A stretch of 64,000 nucleotides of DNA, from contig NZ_JOIZ01000020.1 of NCBI RefSeq assembly GCF_000721605.1, forward strand, positions 62,001 through 126,000, given 5' to 3'. Made by a program: the position numbers and the translations under genes. Below the pieces are notes generated by a model. The model worked only from the letters and a program-made list of their open reading frames with translations, had not been told where the DNA came from and did not search any database. This stretch comes from Streptomyces sp. NRRL S-37. GTDB lineage: Bacteria > Actinomycetota > Actinomycetes > Streptomycetales > Streptomycetaceae. Shown piece after piece: positions 42,094 through 50,453 of this stretch (the stretch's first letter is position 1; the number at the start of each line of letters is the position of its first letter).

Positions 42094-43107
42094 TCAGCCT
42101 GCGCTGCAGGAGACCGTCGGCCAGGTCCAGTTGCCGTTGGTCATGATCGTCGCGCCCCAGTTGCTGCCGCTGCCGTTGGACCTGGCGACGAGGGTCTGGC
42201 TGTCGGGGTAGGACGCGCTGACGTTCCAGGTCGAGGAGACCTTCGCCGGGGAGGGGACCCGCATCGTGACGGTCCAGTTGCCGGCGCCGCTCACCGAGAC
42301 GTTGAGGTTGTAGCGGTCGCCCCACTTCTCGCCGGCCGACAGGGTCGCGTTGCAGCCGCCACCGCCACCGCCACCGCCGCCACCGCCACCGCCACCGCCC
42401 CCGCCACCACCGGAACTGCCTTCACTCACGGTGATGTTGGAGCTGCCGCTGCTCTGGTAGCCCTCGGTGGCCATGATCATGTAGTTGTGGCTGCCCAGGT
42501 TCATGCCCTTGCTCGCCCAGGCGTCGAAGTGGTTGCCACTGGTGATGGTGCCGCCGGTGCGCCTGGACTGGCGGACGCTCCAGTACTGGTCGAAGGTCCT
42601 GGTGCCTTCGATGGAGGGGGCGTTGTACCGGGTCGTCCTGTAGATGTCGTACGTGCCGCCGTCACTGGTGACGGTGCCCTTGTACTCGCCGGTGGGACGG
42701 TAGGTGCCCCAGTTGTCGACGATGTAGTACTCGACGAGCGGGCCGGTGGTCCATCCGTAGAGCGTGAGGTACGCGTTGCCGGACGGGTTGAAGGAGCCCG
42801 AGTAGCTGACGGTCTTGCGGCCGCCGGTGCTCCAGCCCTTGCCGGCCACGAAGTTGCCGGTGTTGCTCCAGCGGGTGCTGTAGTTGCCGCCGGAGCCCAG
42901 GTCCATGGAGACGGTTCCCTGGGAGTCGGTCCAGAACGAGTACCACCAGCCGTTGTTGGTGCCGGTCTGGTTCGTGTTGACGGCGGTGGCGGTGGTGGCG
43001 GTCAGGAGCAGTGCGGTGACGGCGGCCAGCGCGACCGTCCAGACGCTTCTGACGCTCAGCAGCAGGCGGCCGCGTCTGCGGCCCCTCGGTCGGGCGGACA
43101 CGTGCAT
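42094..43107 (-). CDS. xlnB: Secreted endo-1,4-beta-xylanase (GH11) with CBM2
   Basis: 337 residues from the ATG at 43107, with AGGAGG 8 nt upstream; upstream frame extension lacks such a site. A long, Arg-rich signal peptide (twin-Arg-like basic run then [22 protein letters not shown]) precedes the GH11 jelly roll: [10 protein letters not shown], nucleophile Glu in [25 protein letters not shown], and acid/base Glu in [11 protein letters not shown] run of 19 glycines links it to a CBM2 ([21 protein letters not shown]) nearly identical to that of the next gene. It matches XlnB of S. lividans in layout. CGAAA/TTTCG boxes lie upstream. Confidence 0.93.
   Translation of the reverse strand: MHVSARPRGRRRGRLLLSVRSVWTVALAAVTALLLTATTATAVNTNQTGTNNGWWYSFWTDSQGTVSMDLGSGGNYSTRWSNTGNFVAGKGWSTGGRKTVSYSGSFNPSGNAYLTLYGWTTGPLVEYYIVDNWGTYRPTGEYKGTVTSDGGTYDIYRTTRYNAPSIEGTRTFDQYWSVRQSRRTGGTITSGNHFDAWASKGMNLGSHNYMIMATEGYQSSGSSNITVSEGSSGGGGGGGGGGGGGGGGGGGCNATLSAGEKWGDRYNLNVSVSGAGNWTVTMRVPSPAKVSSTWNVSASYPDSQTLVARSNGSGSNWGATIMTNGNWTWPTVSCSAG
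42355..42411 (-). repeat. Run of 19 glycine codons in the xlnB linker
   Basis: On the coding strand the run alternates mainly GGT and GGC codons, a near-microsatellite, between the GH11 and CBM2 domains. The axeA linker at the same relative place has about ten glycines. The length may vary by slippage. Confidence 0.85.
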
Positions 43108-43198
43108 GGAGTGCGCCTCCTGTGCGGCTCGGTGGGGATTCGATGCCGCACAGTGTTGGTCTGCACGCGTCAACCGTCAATGGTTTCGGTAAGCCTTT

Positions 43199-43209
43199 CG
43201 AAATCTTCG
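43199..43209. promoter_or_regulatory. Imperfect CGAAA-N-TTTCG box upstream of xlnB
   Basis: CGAAATCTTCG differs from the symmetrical box at one position and lies 92 nt upstream of the xlnB start, inside the likely promoter. Confidence 0.5.
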
Positions 43210-43328
43210 CTTGATCAAAAAAGCGAAAGGGTCTGCGTTTTTCCAGTTCACACCTGGCTCTGAACCGGTCGAACGAGATGGTGGCGTAACAGAAGACGAG
43301 CACTCACCGAACCCGTCCATCACGTGAG

Positions 43329-43339
43329 CGAAAGTTTCG
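43329..43339. promoter_or_regulatory. CGAAAGTTTCG box identical to the bxlE operator
   Basis: The same 11 bases occur at 31926-31936 before bxlE. This copy lies 222 nt upstream of xlnB, far for a simple operator, but with the nearer imperfect box it could support looping. Confidence 0.55.
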
Positions 43340-43506
43340 GAGACGGCAGTGCCTACGCGCTTCTGATGCCGCCTCCGCCCGGCGGCCACGGTTCCGCTCC
43401 CCTTCGGTCCTTCAGGTCGGAAGCCGGGAACCAGGCACCCCGGACAAGAGGTCACGCGGTGGCCGCACGAGACGAACGTGTTGCCAGGCTCCGGCAGTTC
43501 ACCGGT

Positions 43507-44130
43507 TCAGGTCGGTGTCGTCCAGCGCGGGGCCGTCTCCGCCCAGGCCGTGTCCCAGTCGGCGAGGTTGCGGCGGCGCAGGGCCAGACCGGTCAGGGCG
43601 TGGGCGGCGGCACCGGTGAGGGCGACGCCGATGGCGGCGAGGAGGGCCCAGCCCAGGGTGCGGCTGCGGACCTCCTCGCGGGTCAGCGGCCGTTCCGTCG
43701 CCTCGCCGTCGGCGGTGACCCAGACGCGTACGGTGTCGCCGGCGGTCAGTCCCGGCCGGACCTCCGCCCGTGTGGTGCGGGTCCGCCCCTCGCGGGTGAC
43801 CACGCGGACCTCGACCGGGTAACGGGTCTTCTTCTCCTCGTCCGAGCCCGGTTCGGGGTGGCGCGGGGCGTCCCGGACGAGGGTCGCGTCCGTCTCGTAC
43901 CGGGTCAGGTGCTGGTGACGGGCGGTGTCCTCGTAATGCCGGCGGGCGGTGTCGCCGACAAGGACGGCGGCCACGGGGGCCACGGCCAGTACGGCGATCA
44001 GCACCCCGAGGCCGAACCAGGCCTGGAGCGTGTCGGTGCGGCGGCGCAGGGGGTTGCGCCGCCAGCGCCACAGCAGGGGGCGCGGGGGCGGGCCCGGGGG
44101 CGGCTGTGCCGGAGGTGTCTCGCCGGCCAC
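43507..44130 (-). CDS. Rv1733c-like two-helix membrane protein
   Basis: 207 residues from the GTG at 44130, with AAGGAGC about 8 nt upstream. After a proline-rich N-terminus and WRRNPLRRRTDTLQAW comes membrane helix 1 (FGLGVLIAVLAVAPVAAVLV). An extracytoplasmic beta-rich part follows (YPVEVRVVTREGRTRTTRAEV ... AGDTVRVWVTADGE), then helix 2 (LGWALLAAIGVALTGAAAHAL). This is the layout of the mycobacterial DosR-regulon protein Rv1733c, whose function is unknown. It is the last gene of a minus-strand group with an actin-like and two DksA-like genes, which fits a stress or dormancy setting. Confidence 0.8.
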   Translation of the reverse strand: MAGETPPAQPPPGPPPRPLLWRWRRNPLRRRTDTLQAWFGLGVLIAVLAVAPVAAVLVGDTARRHYEDTARHQHLTRYETDATLVRDAPRHPEPGSDEEKKTRYPVEVRVVTREGRTRTTRAEVRPGLTAGDTVRVWVTADGEATERPLTREEVRSRTLGWALLAAIGVALTGAAAHALTGLALRRRNLADWDTAWAETAPRWTTPT

Positions 44131-44173
44131 GTCAGGGCTCCTTCCGGTGGCGGGGCGCGGGCGGTCGGGTCGG

Positions 44174-44977
44174 TCAGACGGTTCCGGTGACCGAGGGGTG
44201 CTGGTGCGCCGAGGCGAGGAGGCCGGCGGCGCCCCGGACGGCGGCGGTGTGCGGCGACGGGACCTGCCGCACCGCGCAGCCGAGGCCGGCGGGAAGGTCG
44301 CGGGTGATGTCGGGGCACAGCGCGCCGCCGCCGGCCAGCAGGACGCCCCGGCGCAGGGCGGTACGGGTGAGCGCGGTGCGGTCCTGGCGCAGCATCGCGG
44401 TCACCATGCCGGCCACCGCCGCGGTGATGTCGCCGGGCGGCGTGCCGTCGGCCAGGTCGGTGGTGCCCAGCGCGGTGCGGCGGGCGTCGGTGACCGCGCC
44501 GTCCACGAGCAGCACCACCTCGGTGAGGTGGGCGCCGATGTCGACGACGAGCAGCGGCCGGATGTGGTCGGCGCCCGCCGCCAGGGCCACCGCGCGGGCG
44601 CCCGGGACGGTCAGTACGGCGCGCGGGCGGAGGACCTCGACGGCCGTGCGGGCAGCGGTCCGGAAGGCGAGCCCGTCCAGGACCGGCGCCGTGACGACGA
44701 CCAGCGGGCGGCCGGTCCGGGGCAGCCGGTGCCCGAGCAGCCGCTCCAGCATCCTGGCCGTGCCCGGTACGTCGACGATCGTGCCGCGCTGGACGGGGTG
44801 GACCGCGCCGGTGCCCGGGAAGGTCACGGTGGGCACGTCGAGAACCATGCCCCGCCCGGCGATCCACGCGCGGGTGCGGGCGCTGCCCAGGTCGAGAGCG
44901 ATCCCCGGGCAGCGCCGGCACGGCGGCCGGTGCCAGTGCCGTACCGGCTCCGGGAGGGAACGCCGGATCACGGTCAC
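44174..44977 (-). CDS. Short actin/MreB-like ATPase-fold protein
   Basis: 267 residues from the GTG at 44977, overlapping the upstream stop as GTGA. The actin fold is visible: phosphate 1 region GIALDLGSARTRAWI, then VVVTAPVLDGLAFRTAARTAVEVL, phosphate 2 LLVVDIGAHLTEVVLLVDG, and adenosine motif LLAGGGALC. It is about 70 residues shorter than MreB. The N-terminal extension holds CRRC, possibly a metal or redox site, just before the first nucleotide motif. It may be a degenerate or specialised MreB/Mbl relative rather than a cell-shape protein. Coupled to the DksA-like gene upstream. Confidence 0.75.
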   Translation of the reverse strand: MTVIRRSLPEPVRHWHRPPCRRCPGIALDLGSARTRAWIAGRGMVLDVPTVTFPGTGAVHPVQRGTIVDVPGTARMLERLLGHRLPRTGRPLVVVTAPVLDGLAFRTAARTAVEVLRPRAVLTVPGARAVALAAGADHIRPLLVVDIGAHLTEVVLLVDGAVTDARRTALGTTDLADGTPPGDITAAVAGMVTAMLRQDRTALTRTALRRGVLLAGGGALCPDITRDLPAGLGCAVRQVPSPHTAAVRGAAGLLASAHQHPSVTGTV

Positions 44978-45348
44978 CGGCCGGCCTCCCTCACCTGCTG
45001 GCAGCGCCCGCAGTAGCGGGCCTGGGGGACGATCAGCAGGCGGTGGCGTTCGACGGCGCGGCGGCACAGGTGACAGGTGCCGTACTGCCCGGAGTCCATC
45101 CGGGCGAGCGCCGCCTCGACGTCGGCGAGCACCATGCGGGCGGACGCCGCGAGCTTGACGCCCACCTCGATCCGGGCGGCGTCCGCCTCCCGGCGCCGGT
45201 CGTCGGCACGGTCCGAGGAGTGGACGGCGAACTGCCGCAGCTGCTCCTGCCGGAACAGCCGCTGCTCGTGCAGGCTCTCGCGCAGCGCGGCGAGGTCCTC
45301 GGGGGTGAGGACCGTGTCGCGCTCGCCGATGGTCTGGTGGGTCACCAC
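44974..45348 (-). CDS. DksA/TraR-type zinc-finger protein
   Basis: About 124 residues; the start is GTG at 45348 or the adjacent GTG at 45345. An N-terminal coiled coil (LTPEDLAALRESLHEQRLFRQEQLRQF) precedes the C4 zinc finger CHLCRRAVE ... CGRC near residues 92-117, as in DksA/TraR proteins that act in the secondary channel of RNA polymerase. The downstream actin-like gene overlaps its stop. Confidence 0.82.
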   Translation of the reverse strand: MVTHQTIGERDTVLTPEDLAALRESLHEQRLFRQEQLRQFAVHSSDRADDRRREADAARIEVGVKLAASARMVLADVEAALARMDSGQYGTCHLCRRAVERHRLLIVPQARYCGRCQQVREAGR

Positions 45349-45388
45349 TGCACCCCTTGGGCAGAGCGGGAGAGGAGGACGGACGGGA

Positions 45389-45712
45389 TCAGGCGCGGCC
45401 CTGGCAGCCGACGCAGTACCGGGTGTGCGGGAGGATCTCCAGCCGCTCCGGCGGTACGGCCTTGGAACAGCCCAGGCAGGTGCCGTAGGTGCCGTCGTCG
45501 ACGCGCGCGAAGGCCTCGTCGATCTCCGTGAGGACCCGCTTGATGGCGTCCCTCTGGTTGGACACCAGGTGGTCGCCGGGACTCTGCCCGGTTTCGTCGA
45601 GGGCCTTGAGCTGCGCCAGCCGGGTCGTGCGGGCGTGTTCGAGGCGCCGGCGGACCTCGTCGGCGGCCGGGTGGGCGGTACGGGGTTCGGTGCGGGGCAG
45701 GTCGAGCGACAC
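45389..45712 (-). CDS. DksA/TraR-type zinc-finger protein
   Basis: 107 residues from the GTG at 45712, with GAGGAGAA upstream. Coiled-coil segment (EVRRRLEHARTTRLAQLKALDETG) and zinc finger CLGCSKAVP ... CVGC near residues 79-104. It is a paralogue of the next gene, 40 nt downstream, and shares its layout (acidic helix, then DDGTYGTC). Probably the first gene of the minus-strand stress group, divergent from a two-component system. Confidence 0.82.
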   Translation of the reverse strand: MSLDLPRTEPRTAHPAADEVRRRLEHARTTRLAQLKALDETGQSPGDHLVSNQRDAIKRVLTEIDEAFARVDDGTYGTCLGCSKAVPPERLEILPHTRYCVGCQGRA

Positions 45713-45982
45713 GGACGGTTCTCCTCGGTGACGTACGGATGACGTCTTCACCCTCGTCCGTTTCCGTCCCGGTGCCCATCGGGCGCGGTACCCATCCGCG
45801 CGGGGTCCGAGGACCCACCGCGTGCGGCATGGGCCGGGCGGGCCGCGGGAAATGGGGCACGGGGCCCATCGACCGGAGCCCGCCCCTGGTGCACGCTGGC
45901 CGGTGTCCGCCGGGACGAGGGGCCACTGACGCGTCAGCGGGCGCGGTGACCGACAGTAGAGGCAGACGAGAAAGAGGAAGGC

Positions 45983-46960
45983 GTGACCTCCGTGTCCCTG
46001 TACTGGCGGATCTTCGGGCTCAACGCGGTGGTGCTGGGCGGTGCCACCGCGCTGCTGCTGTGGGCTCCGGTGACCGTGTCCGTTCCGGTGCTGCTGACCG
46101 AGGCGGTGATCCTGGTGGGCGGTCTCGGCGTCATGCTCGTCGCCAACGCGGCCCTGCTGCGCATCGGCCTCGCCCCGCTGGACCGGGTGACGCGGCTGAT
46201 GACCACCGTCGACCTGCTGCGTCCCGGTCAGCGGCTGCCCGTGCGCGGTGGCGGTGAGGTCGCCGAACTGGTCAGCACGTTCAACTCGATGCTGGAGCGG
46301 CTGGAGGGGGAACGCGTCGCGAGCAGCGCCCGCGCCATCCTCGCCCAGGAGGGCGAGCGGCGCCGTATCGCCCAGGAGCTGCACGACGAGGTCGGGCAGA
46401 GCATGACGGCCGTGCTGCTGGCCCTGAAGCGGGCGGCCGACGAGGCGTCCCAGCCGCTGCGCGGTGAGCTGCAGCAGGCGCAGGAGATCACCCGGGAGAG
46501 CCTCGACGAGGTGCGCCGGCTGGTGCGCCGGCTGCGTCCGGGCGTCCTGGACGATCTGGGCCTGGTCAGTGCGGTCACCTCGCTGGCCACCGAGTTCGCC
46601 ACGCACACCGGGCTGCGCGTGCTGCGCCGCTTCGACTCCGACCTGCCCGCTCTCGACCACGAGACGGAGCTGGTGATCTACCGTGTGGCGCAGGAGGGCC
46701 TGACCAACGCCGCGCGGCACGCCGAGGCGCGGTGCGTGGAGGTGAGCCTGCGCGGTGCCGACGGGTGCGTCGTCCTCGAGGTGGCCGACGACGGCCGCGG
46801 CATCGGGGCCGCGCGCGAGGGCGCGGGGCTGCGCGGGATGCGGGAACGGGCCCTGCTGATCGGGGCCTCGCTGGACATCTCGGGCCCCGACGGGACCTCC
46901 GCGCCGCCGGCCGGTACCCGGATCCGGCTGACCGTCCCCACCGTCAGGAAGCAGTCATGA
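45983..46960 (+). CDS. NarL-type sensor histidine kinase
   Basis: 325 residues from the GTG at 45983, with AGAGGAAGG upstream. Two N-terminal membrane helices with almost no external loop (LNAVVLGGATALLLW, VLLTEAVILVGGLGVML), a HAMP-like stretch (LAPLDRVTRLMTTVDLL), HisKA_3 with phosphoacceptor His near residue 134 (RRIAQELHDEVGQSMTAVLL), and an ATPase domain with VADDGRGIG and GLRGMRERA. The short sensor part suggests it detects a membrane or intramembrane signal. Coupled to its response regulator by ATGA. Confidence 0.9.
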   Translation: MTSVSLYWRIFGLNAVVLGGATALLLWAPVTVSVPVLLTEAVILVGGLGVMLVANAALLRIGLAPLDRVTRLMTTVDLLRPGQRLPVRGGGEVAELVSTFNSMLERLEGERVASSARAILAQEGERRRIAQELHDEVGQSMTAVLLALKRAADEASQPLRGELQQAQEITRESLDEVRRLVRRLRPGVLDDLGLVSAVTSLATEFATHTGLRVLRRFDSDLPALDHETELVIYRVAQEGLTNAARHAEARCVEVSLRGADGCVVLEVADDGRGIGAAREGAGLRGMRERALLIGASLDISGPDGTSAPPAGTRIRLTVPTVRKQS

Positions 46961-47643
46961 ACCACCAGGACATCCACGAGGGCCACCGGCCGGACGCCCC
47001 GATCCGGATCCTGCTCGCCGACGACCACGCGCTGGTGCGGCGCGGCGTCCGGCTCATCCTCGACGGGGAGCCGGACCTGGAAGTGGTCGCCGAGGCGGGG
47101 GACGGTGCGGAGGCGATCGCCATGGCCCGCGCCCACGACGTCGACCTGGCCGTCCTGGACATCGCCATGCCACGGCTGACCGGCCTGCAGGCGGCCCGCG
47201 AGCTGACCGCGCTGAAGCCGGGGCTGCGCATCCTGATGCTGACGATGCACGACAACGAGCAGTACCTGTTCCAGGCGCTCAAGGCCGGAGCCGGCGGTTA
47301 CGTGCTGAAGTCCGTCGCGGACCGGGACCTGGTCGCCGCCTGCCGGGCCGCGATGCGGGACGAGCCGTTCCTGTACCCGGGGGCGGTGACCGCCCTGATC
47401 CGCACCTACCTCGACCGGGTGCGGCACGGAGAGGAGGCGCCGGAGCGGTTGCTGACCCCGCGCGAGGAGGAGGTGCTCAAGCTCGTCGCCGAGGGCCACT
47501 CGTCGAAGGAGATCGCCGAGCTGCTGTTCATCAGCGTCAAGACGGTGCAGCGGCACCGCGAGAACCTGCTGCACAAGCTGGGGCTGCGGGACCGCCTCGA
47601 GCTGACCCGTTACGCCATCCGTGCCGGGCTCGTCGAGCCTTGA
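46957..47643 (+). CDS. LuxR/NarL-family response regulator
   Basis: 228 residues. Receiver domain IRILLADDHALVRRGVRLIL with phosphoacceptor Asp near residue 68 (VLDIAMPRLTG) and LMLTMHDNEQYL; C-terminal LuxR helix-turn-helix LTPREEEVLKLVAEGHSSKEIAELLFISVKTVQRH. It starts inside the kinase stop (ATGA). Targets are unknown; the divergent DksA/actin/Rv1733c group and the downstream secDF gene are candidates by position. Confidence 0.92.
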   Translation: MNHQDIHEGHRPDAPIRILLADDHALVRRGVRLILDGEPDLEVVAEAGDGAEAIAMARAHDVDLAVLDIAMPRLTGLQAARELTALKPGLRILMLTMHDNEQYLFQALKAGAGGYVLKSVADRDLVAACRAAMRDEPFLYPGAVTALIRTYLDRVRHGEEAPERLLTPREEEVLKLVAEGHSSKEIAELLFISVKTVQRHRENLLHKLGLRDRLELTRYAIRAGLVEP

Positions 47644-48032
47644 CCGCCGGCCGGCGGGGACGCTCCGCCCTTCCGTCCCGGGCCGCCGCGGCGGCCCTCG
47701 CCGCGTTCACGGCCGTGCTGCTGGCCCTCGGGTTCATCCACGGCGCGGAACTCGCCCCCGCCTCCTCCGCCGTCGCCTCGGCGCACCAGTCCGACACCCG
47801 TCCGTACGGTGACGACGCCTGTGTCGGTGCCCGCACCCTGTTCGTCAGGCCGGAGCGGGACGCCGGTGAGCGGACGGTGCCCACCGGGCATCCGCTCCTC
47901 ACCGCGGCGTACACGCCGCCGGTCCCGCCCCGCCCGATCCGGCCCGCGCCGGCGGCCGGGCACGCGCCGCCCGCCGCCGCGCACACGCCGTCGGACCTGG
48001 GGCGTGCCCCGCCCTCGACCTCCAGCACCTGA
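47640..48032 (+). CDS. Small membrane-anchored or exported proline-rich protein
   Basis: 130 residues if translated from the TTG at 47640, which overlaps the response-regulator stop (TTGA); coupling would explain the weak start. A hydrophobic helix near residues 14-34 (ALAAFTAVLLALGFIHGAEL) resembles a signal anchor. The rest is Pro/Ala-rich and not recognised, with single cysteine DACVGA. It fits between the two-component genes and secDF. Moderately sure it is real. Confidence 0.5.
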   Translation: MTAGRRGRSALPSRAAAAALAAFTAVLLALGFIHGAELAPASSAVASAHQSDTRPYGDDACVGARTLFVRPERDAGERTVPTGHPLLTAAYTPPVPPRPIRPAPAAGHAPPAAAHTPSDLGRAPPSTSST

Positions 48033-48077
48033 GATTCACCTCTTCCTCTCCTTTCCGCGTGCCTGCTGGAGGCATCT

Positions 48078-50393
48078 GTGAAACGTCCCGCCCGCGTCAG
48101 GGCGTTGTTCGCGCTCGCCGTGATCGCCTTGTCCGTGTTCGTCGCCGTCACCGTTCCGGTCCGTCTGGGCCTGGATCTGCGGGGCGGCACCCAGATCGTG
48201 CTGGAGACCCGTTCCACCGAAACCGTGAAGGCCGACGGGGCGGCCACCGACCGCACCCTGGAGGTGCTGCGCGGCCGTGTCGACGCGCTCGGCGTCGCCG
48301 AACCGAGCATCGTCCGCTCCGGGGACGACCGGATCATCGTCGAGCTGCCCGGCGTACAGGATCCGCGCAAGGCGGCCGACGTCCTCGGCCGTACCGCGCA
48401 GCTCTCCGTGCACGCGGTGCTCGGTGCCGCCGCCGAGTCCGACAAGGCCCGGGCGAAGGGCGAGCGCGTCCTGCCCGACGAGCAGTCCGGTGAACGGCTC
48501 CGGCTGGCCGCCGCATCGCTGACCGGCCAGGACGTGAAGGACGCCGAGGCCCGCTTCGACCCGCAGAGCGGTGCCGGCTGGCACGTCACCGTGGACTTCG
48601 AGGACGGCGAGGGCTGGGCGAAGCTGACCGGTGAGGCCGCCTGCAACCCGGCAGGGGACCCGAAGCGCCGGATCGCGATCGTGCTCGACGACAAGGTCAT
48701 CTCCTCGCCGCAGGTCGACCCGTCCGTCGCCTGCGGCACGGGCATCACCGGCGGGTCCACCCAGATCACCGGTTCCTTCACCAGCGACGAGGCCAAGGAA
48801 CTCGCCCTGCTGGTCAAGGGCGGCGCCCTGCCGGTGCCGGTCGAGACGGTGGAGCAGCGGACCGTCGGCCCGACGCTGGGCGCCGAGGCCATCGAGGCCA
48901 GCGCCTGGGCGGCCGTCGCCGGCACCGCGCTGACCGCGCTCTTCGTCATCGTCGTCTACCGGCTGATGGGCGTCCTGGCCACGCTGGCCCTGCTCTGCTA
49001 CGGCCTGATCTCCTACGCCGGTCTGGCGGCCCTCGGTGCCACCCTCACCCTGCCCGGTCTCGCCGGTTTCGTGCTGGCCATCGGCATGGCCGTGGACGCC
49101 AACGTACTGGTCTTCGAACGGGCCCGGGAGGAGTACGGCAGGCGCAACCGGCCCAGCGGCCGCTCGGCCCTGACCGCCGGGTTCAAGGGCGCGTTCAGCG
49201 CCATCGCGGACTCCAACGTCACCACGCTGATCGCGGCGGCGCTGCTGTTCCTGCTGGCGTCCGGTCCGGTGAAGGGCTTCGGTGTCACGCTGGGCATCGG
49301 TGTCCTCGCGTCCATGATCAGCGCCCTGGTGATCACCCGGGTGCTCGCGGAGTTCGCCGTGGCCCGCCGCTGGGTGCACCGGCGTCCGAAGGTCACCGGT
49401 CTGGCCTCCATCGGCCGGGTCCGTACGTACCTGACCCGCCGCGACCCGCAGCTCATGCGGCGCCCGCGCCGCTGGCTGGCGGTGTCCGCCGTGGTGCTCG
49501 CCGTCGCCGGCGCGGGCATCGTGGTGCGCGGGCTGAACTTCGGTGTGGAGTTCACCGGCGGCCGGCTGATCGAGTACTCCACCGGTGAGACCGTCGACCC
49601 GGACCGGGCCCGTGCGGCCCTGGCCGACGCCGGTTTCCCGCAGGCGGTCGTGCAGTCCTCCGGGGACGACAGGCTGACGGTGCGCACCGAGGAGCTGACC
49701 AACGCGGAGGCGGTCGAGGTGGCCGACGCCGTCGCGGAGGCCGGCGGCGGGGCGGAGAAGGTCCGCGACGAGCTGATCGGCCCGAGCCTCGGCGACGAGC
49801 TGCGGCGCAACGCGCTGATCGCGCTCGGTCTGGCGCTCGGCGCCCAGCTGCTGTACCTGGCTTTCCGGTTCCGCTGGATGTTCGGTACGGGAGCGGTGGC
49901 CGCCCTGGCGCACGACGTGGTCATCCTGACCGGTGTCTTCGCCTGGCTGGGCAAGCCGGTCGACGGTGTGTTCCTGGCCGCGCTGCTCACCGTGATCGGT
50001 TACTCGGTGAACGACTCCGTCGTGGTGTTCGACCGGATCCGCGAACTGTGGCGCAAGGACGGCAGGGCGCCGCTGGCGCAGGTCACCAATCGGGCGATCC
50101 TGCAGACGGTGCCCCGTACGGTCAACACCGGTATCGGTGTGATCTTCATCCTGGCCGCGCTGGCCCTGCTGGGCGGCGACTCGCTCACCGACTTCGCGCT
50201 CGCGCTGCTGATCGGCATGCTCGTGGGCACGTACTCATCGGTCCTGACCGCCTCGCCGCTCGCCGTCGTGCTCGACGCGTACGCCGGTGACGGCAAGGGC
50301 GGCCGGGGGCGTGGCCGGAGTGGTTCCGGGCGGACGAGGGCCGGCGCCGCGGAGCGCCCGGAGCGGACCGAGGCCGCCGCGCGGGCACGGTAG
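48078..50393 (+). CDS. secDF: Fused SecDF protein-export membrane protein
   Basis: 771 residues from the GTG at 48078 (TGGAGG upstream). The SecD half shows VRLGLDLRGGTQIVLET, a P1-type periplasmic domain and the membrane block AGFVLAIGMAVDANVLVFERAREE; the SecF half follows from about residue 460 with GLNFGVEFTGGRLIEY and VIGYSVNDSVVVFDRIRE. It has 12 expected membrane helices and uses the proton gradient to pull exported proteins off SecYEG. The fused form is less usual than separate secD and secF genes; Streptomyces can carry both, so this is probably an extra copy. An Arg/Gly-rich tail of about 35 residues ends it. Confidence 0.9.
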   Translation: MKRPARVRALFALAVIALSVFVAVTVPVRLGLDLRGGTQIVLETRSTETVKADGAATDRTLEVLRGRVDALGVAEPSIVRSGDDRIIVELPGVQDPRKAADVLGRTAQLSVHAVLGAAAESDKARAKGERVLPDEQSGERLRLAAASLTGQDVKDAEARFDPQSGAGWHVTVDFEDGEGWAKLTGEAACNPAGDPKRRIAIVLDDKVISSPQVDPSVACGTGITGGSTQITGSFTSDEAKELALLVKGGALPVPVETVEQRTVGPTLGAEAIEASAWAAVAGTALTALFVIVVYRLMGVLATLALLCYGLISYAGLAALGATLTLPGLAGFVLAIGMAVDANVLVFERAREEYGRRNRPSGRSALTAGFKGAFSAIADSNVTTLIAAALLFLLASGPVKGFGVTLGIGVLASMISALVITRVLAEFAVARRWVHRRPKVTGLASIGRVRTYLTRRDPQLMRRPRRWLAVSAVVLAVAGAGIVVRGLNFGVEFTGGRLIEYSTGETVDPDRARAALADAGFPQAVVQSSGDDRLTVRTEELTNAEAVEVADAVAEAGGGAEKVRDELIGPSLGDELRRNALIALGLALGAQLLYLAFRFRWMFGTGAVAALAHDVVILTGVFAWLGKPVDGVFLAALLTVIGYSVNDSVVVFDRIRELWRKDGRAPLAQVTNRAILQTVPRTVNTGIGVIFILAALALLGGDSLTDFALALLIGMLVGTYSSVLTASPLAVVLDAYAGDGKGGRGRGRSGSGRTRAGAAERPERTEAAARAR

Positions 50394-50400
50394 GAACAGC

Positions 50401-50440
50401 CGGAAGGGGTGGGCCGCCCGGAGGCTGCCCACCCCTTCCG
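50401..50440. terminator. Bidirectional terminator, 14-bp stem
   Basis: Arms CGGAAGGGGTGGGC (50401-50414) and its complement (50427-50440) around a 12-nt loop, between the convergent secDF and ABC exporter genes. Confidence 0.85.
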
Positions 50441-50453
50441 CCCGGCAGCGCCG

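Larger units (their letters stand above)
43108..43506. promoter_or_regulatory. xlnB upstream control region
   Basis: 399 nt with no convincing gene. It is AT-rich for this genome between 43190 and 43245 (cttgatcaaaaaagcg), which fits a promoter, and holds two CGAAA/TTTCG-type boxes: CGAAATCTTCG at 43199-43209 (one mismatch from symmetry) and CGAAAGTTTCG at 43329-43339. Confidence 0.6.

Noticed and set aside
42355..42411. CRISPR-like short repeats
   Set aside because: In-frame glycine codons of the xlnB linker, no spacers.
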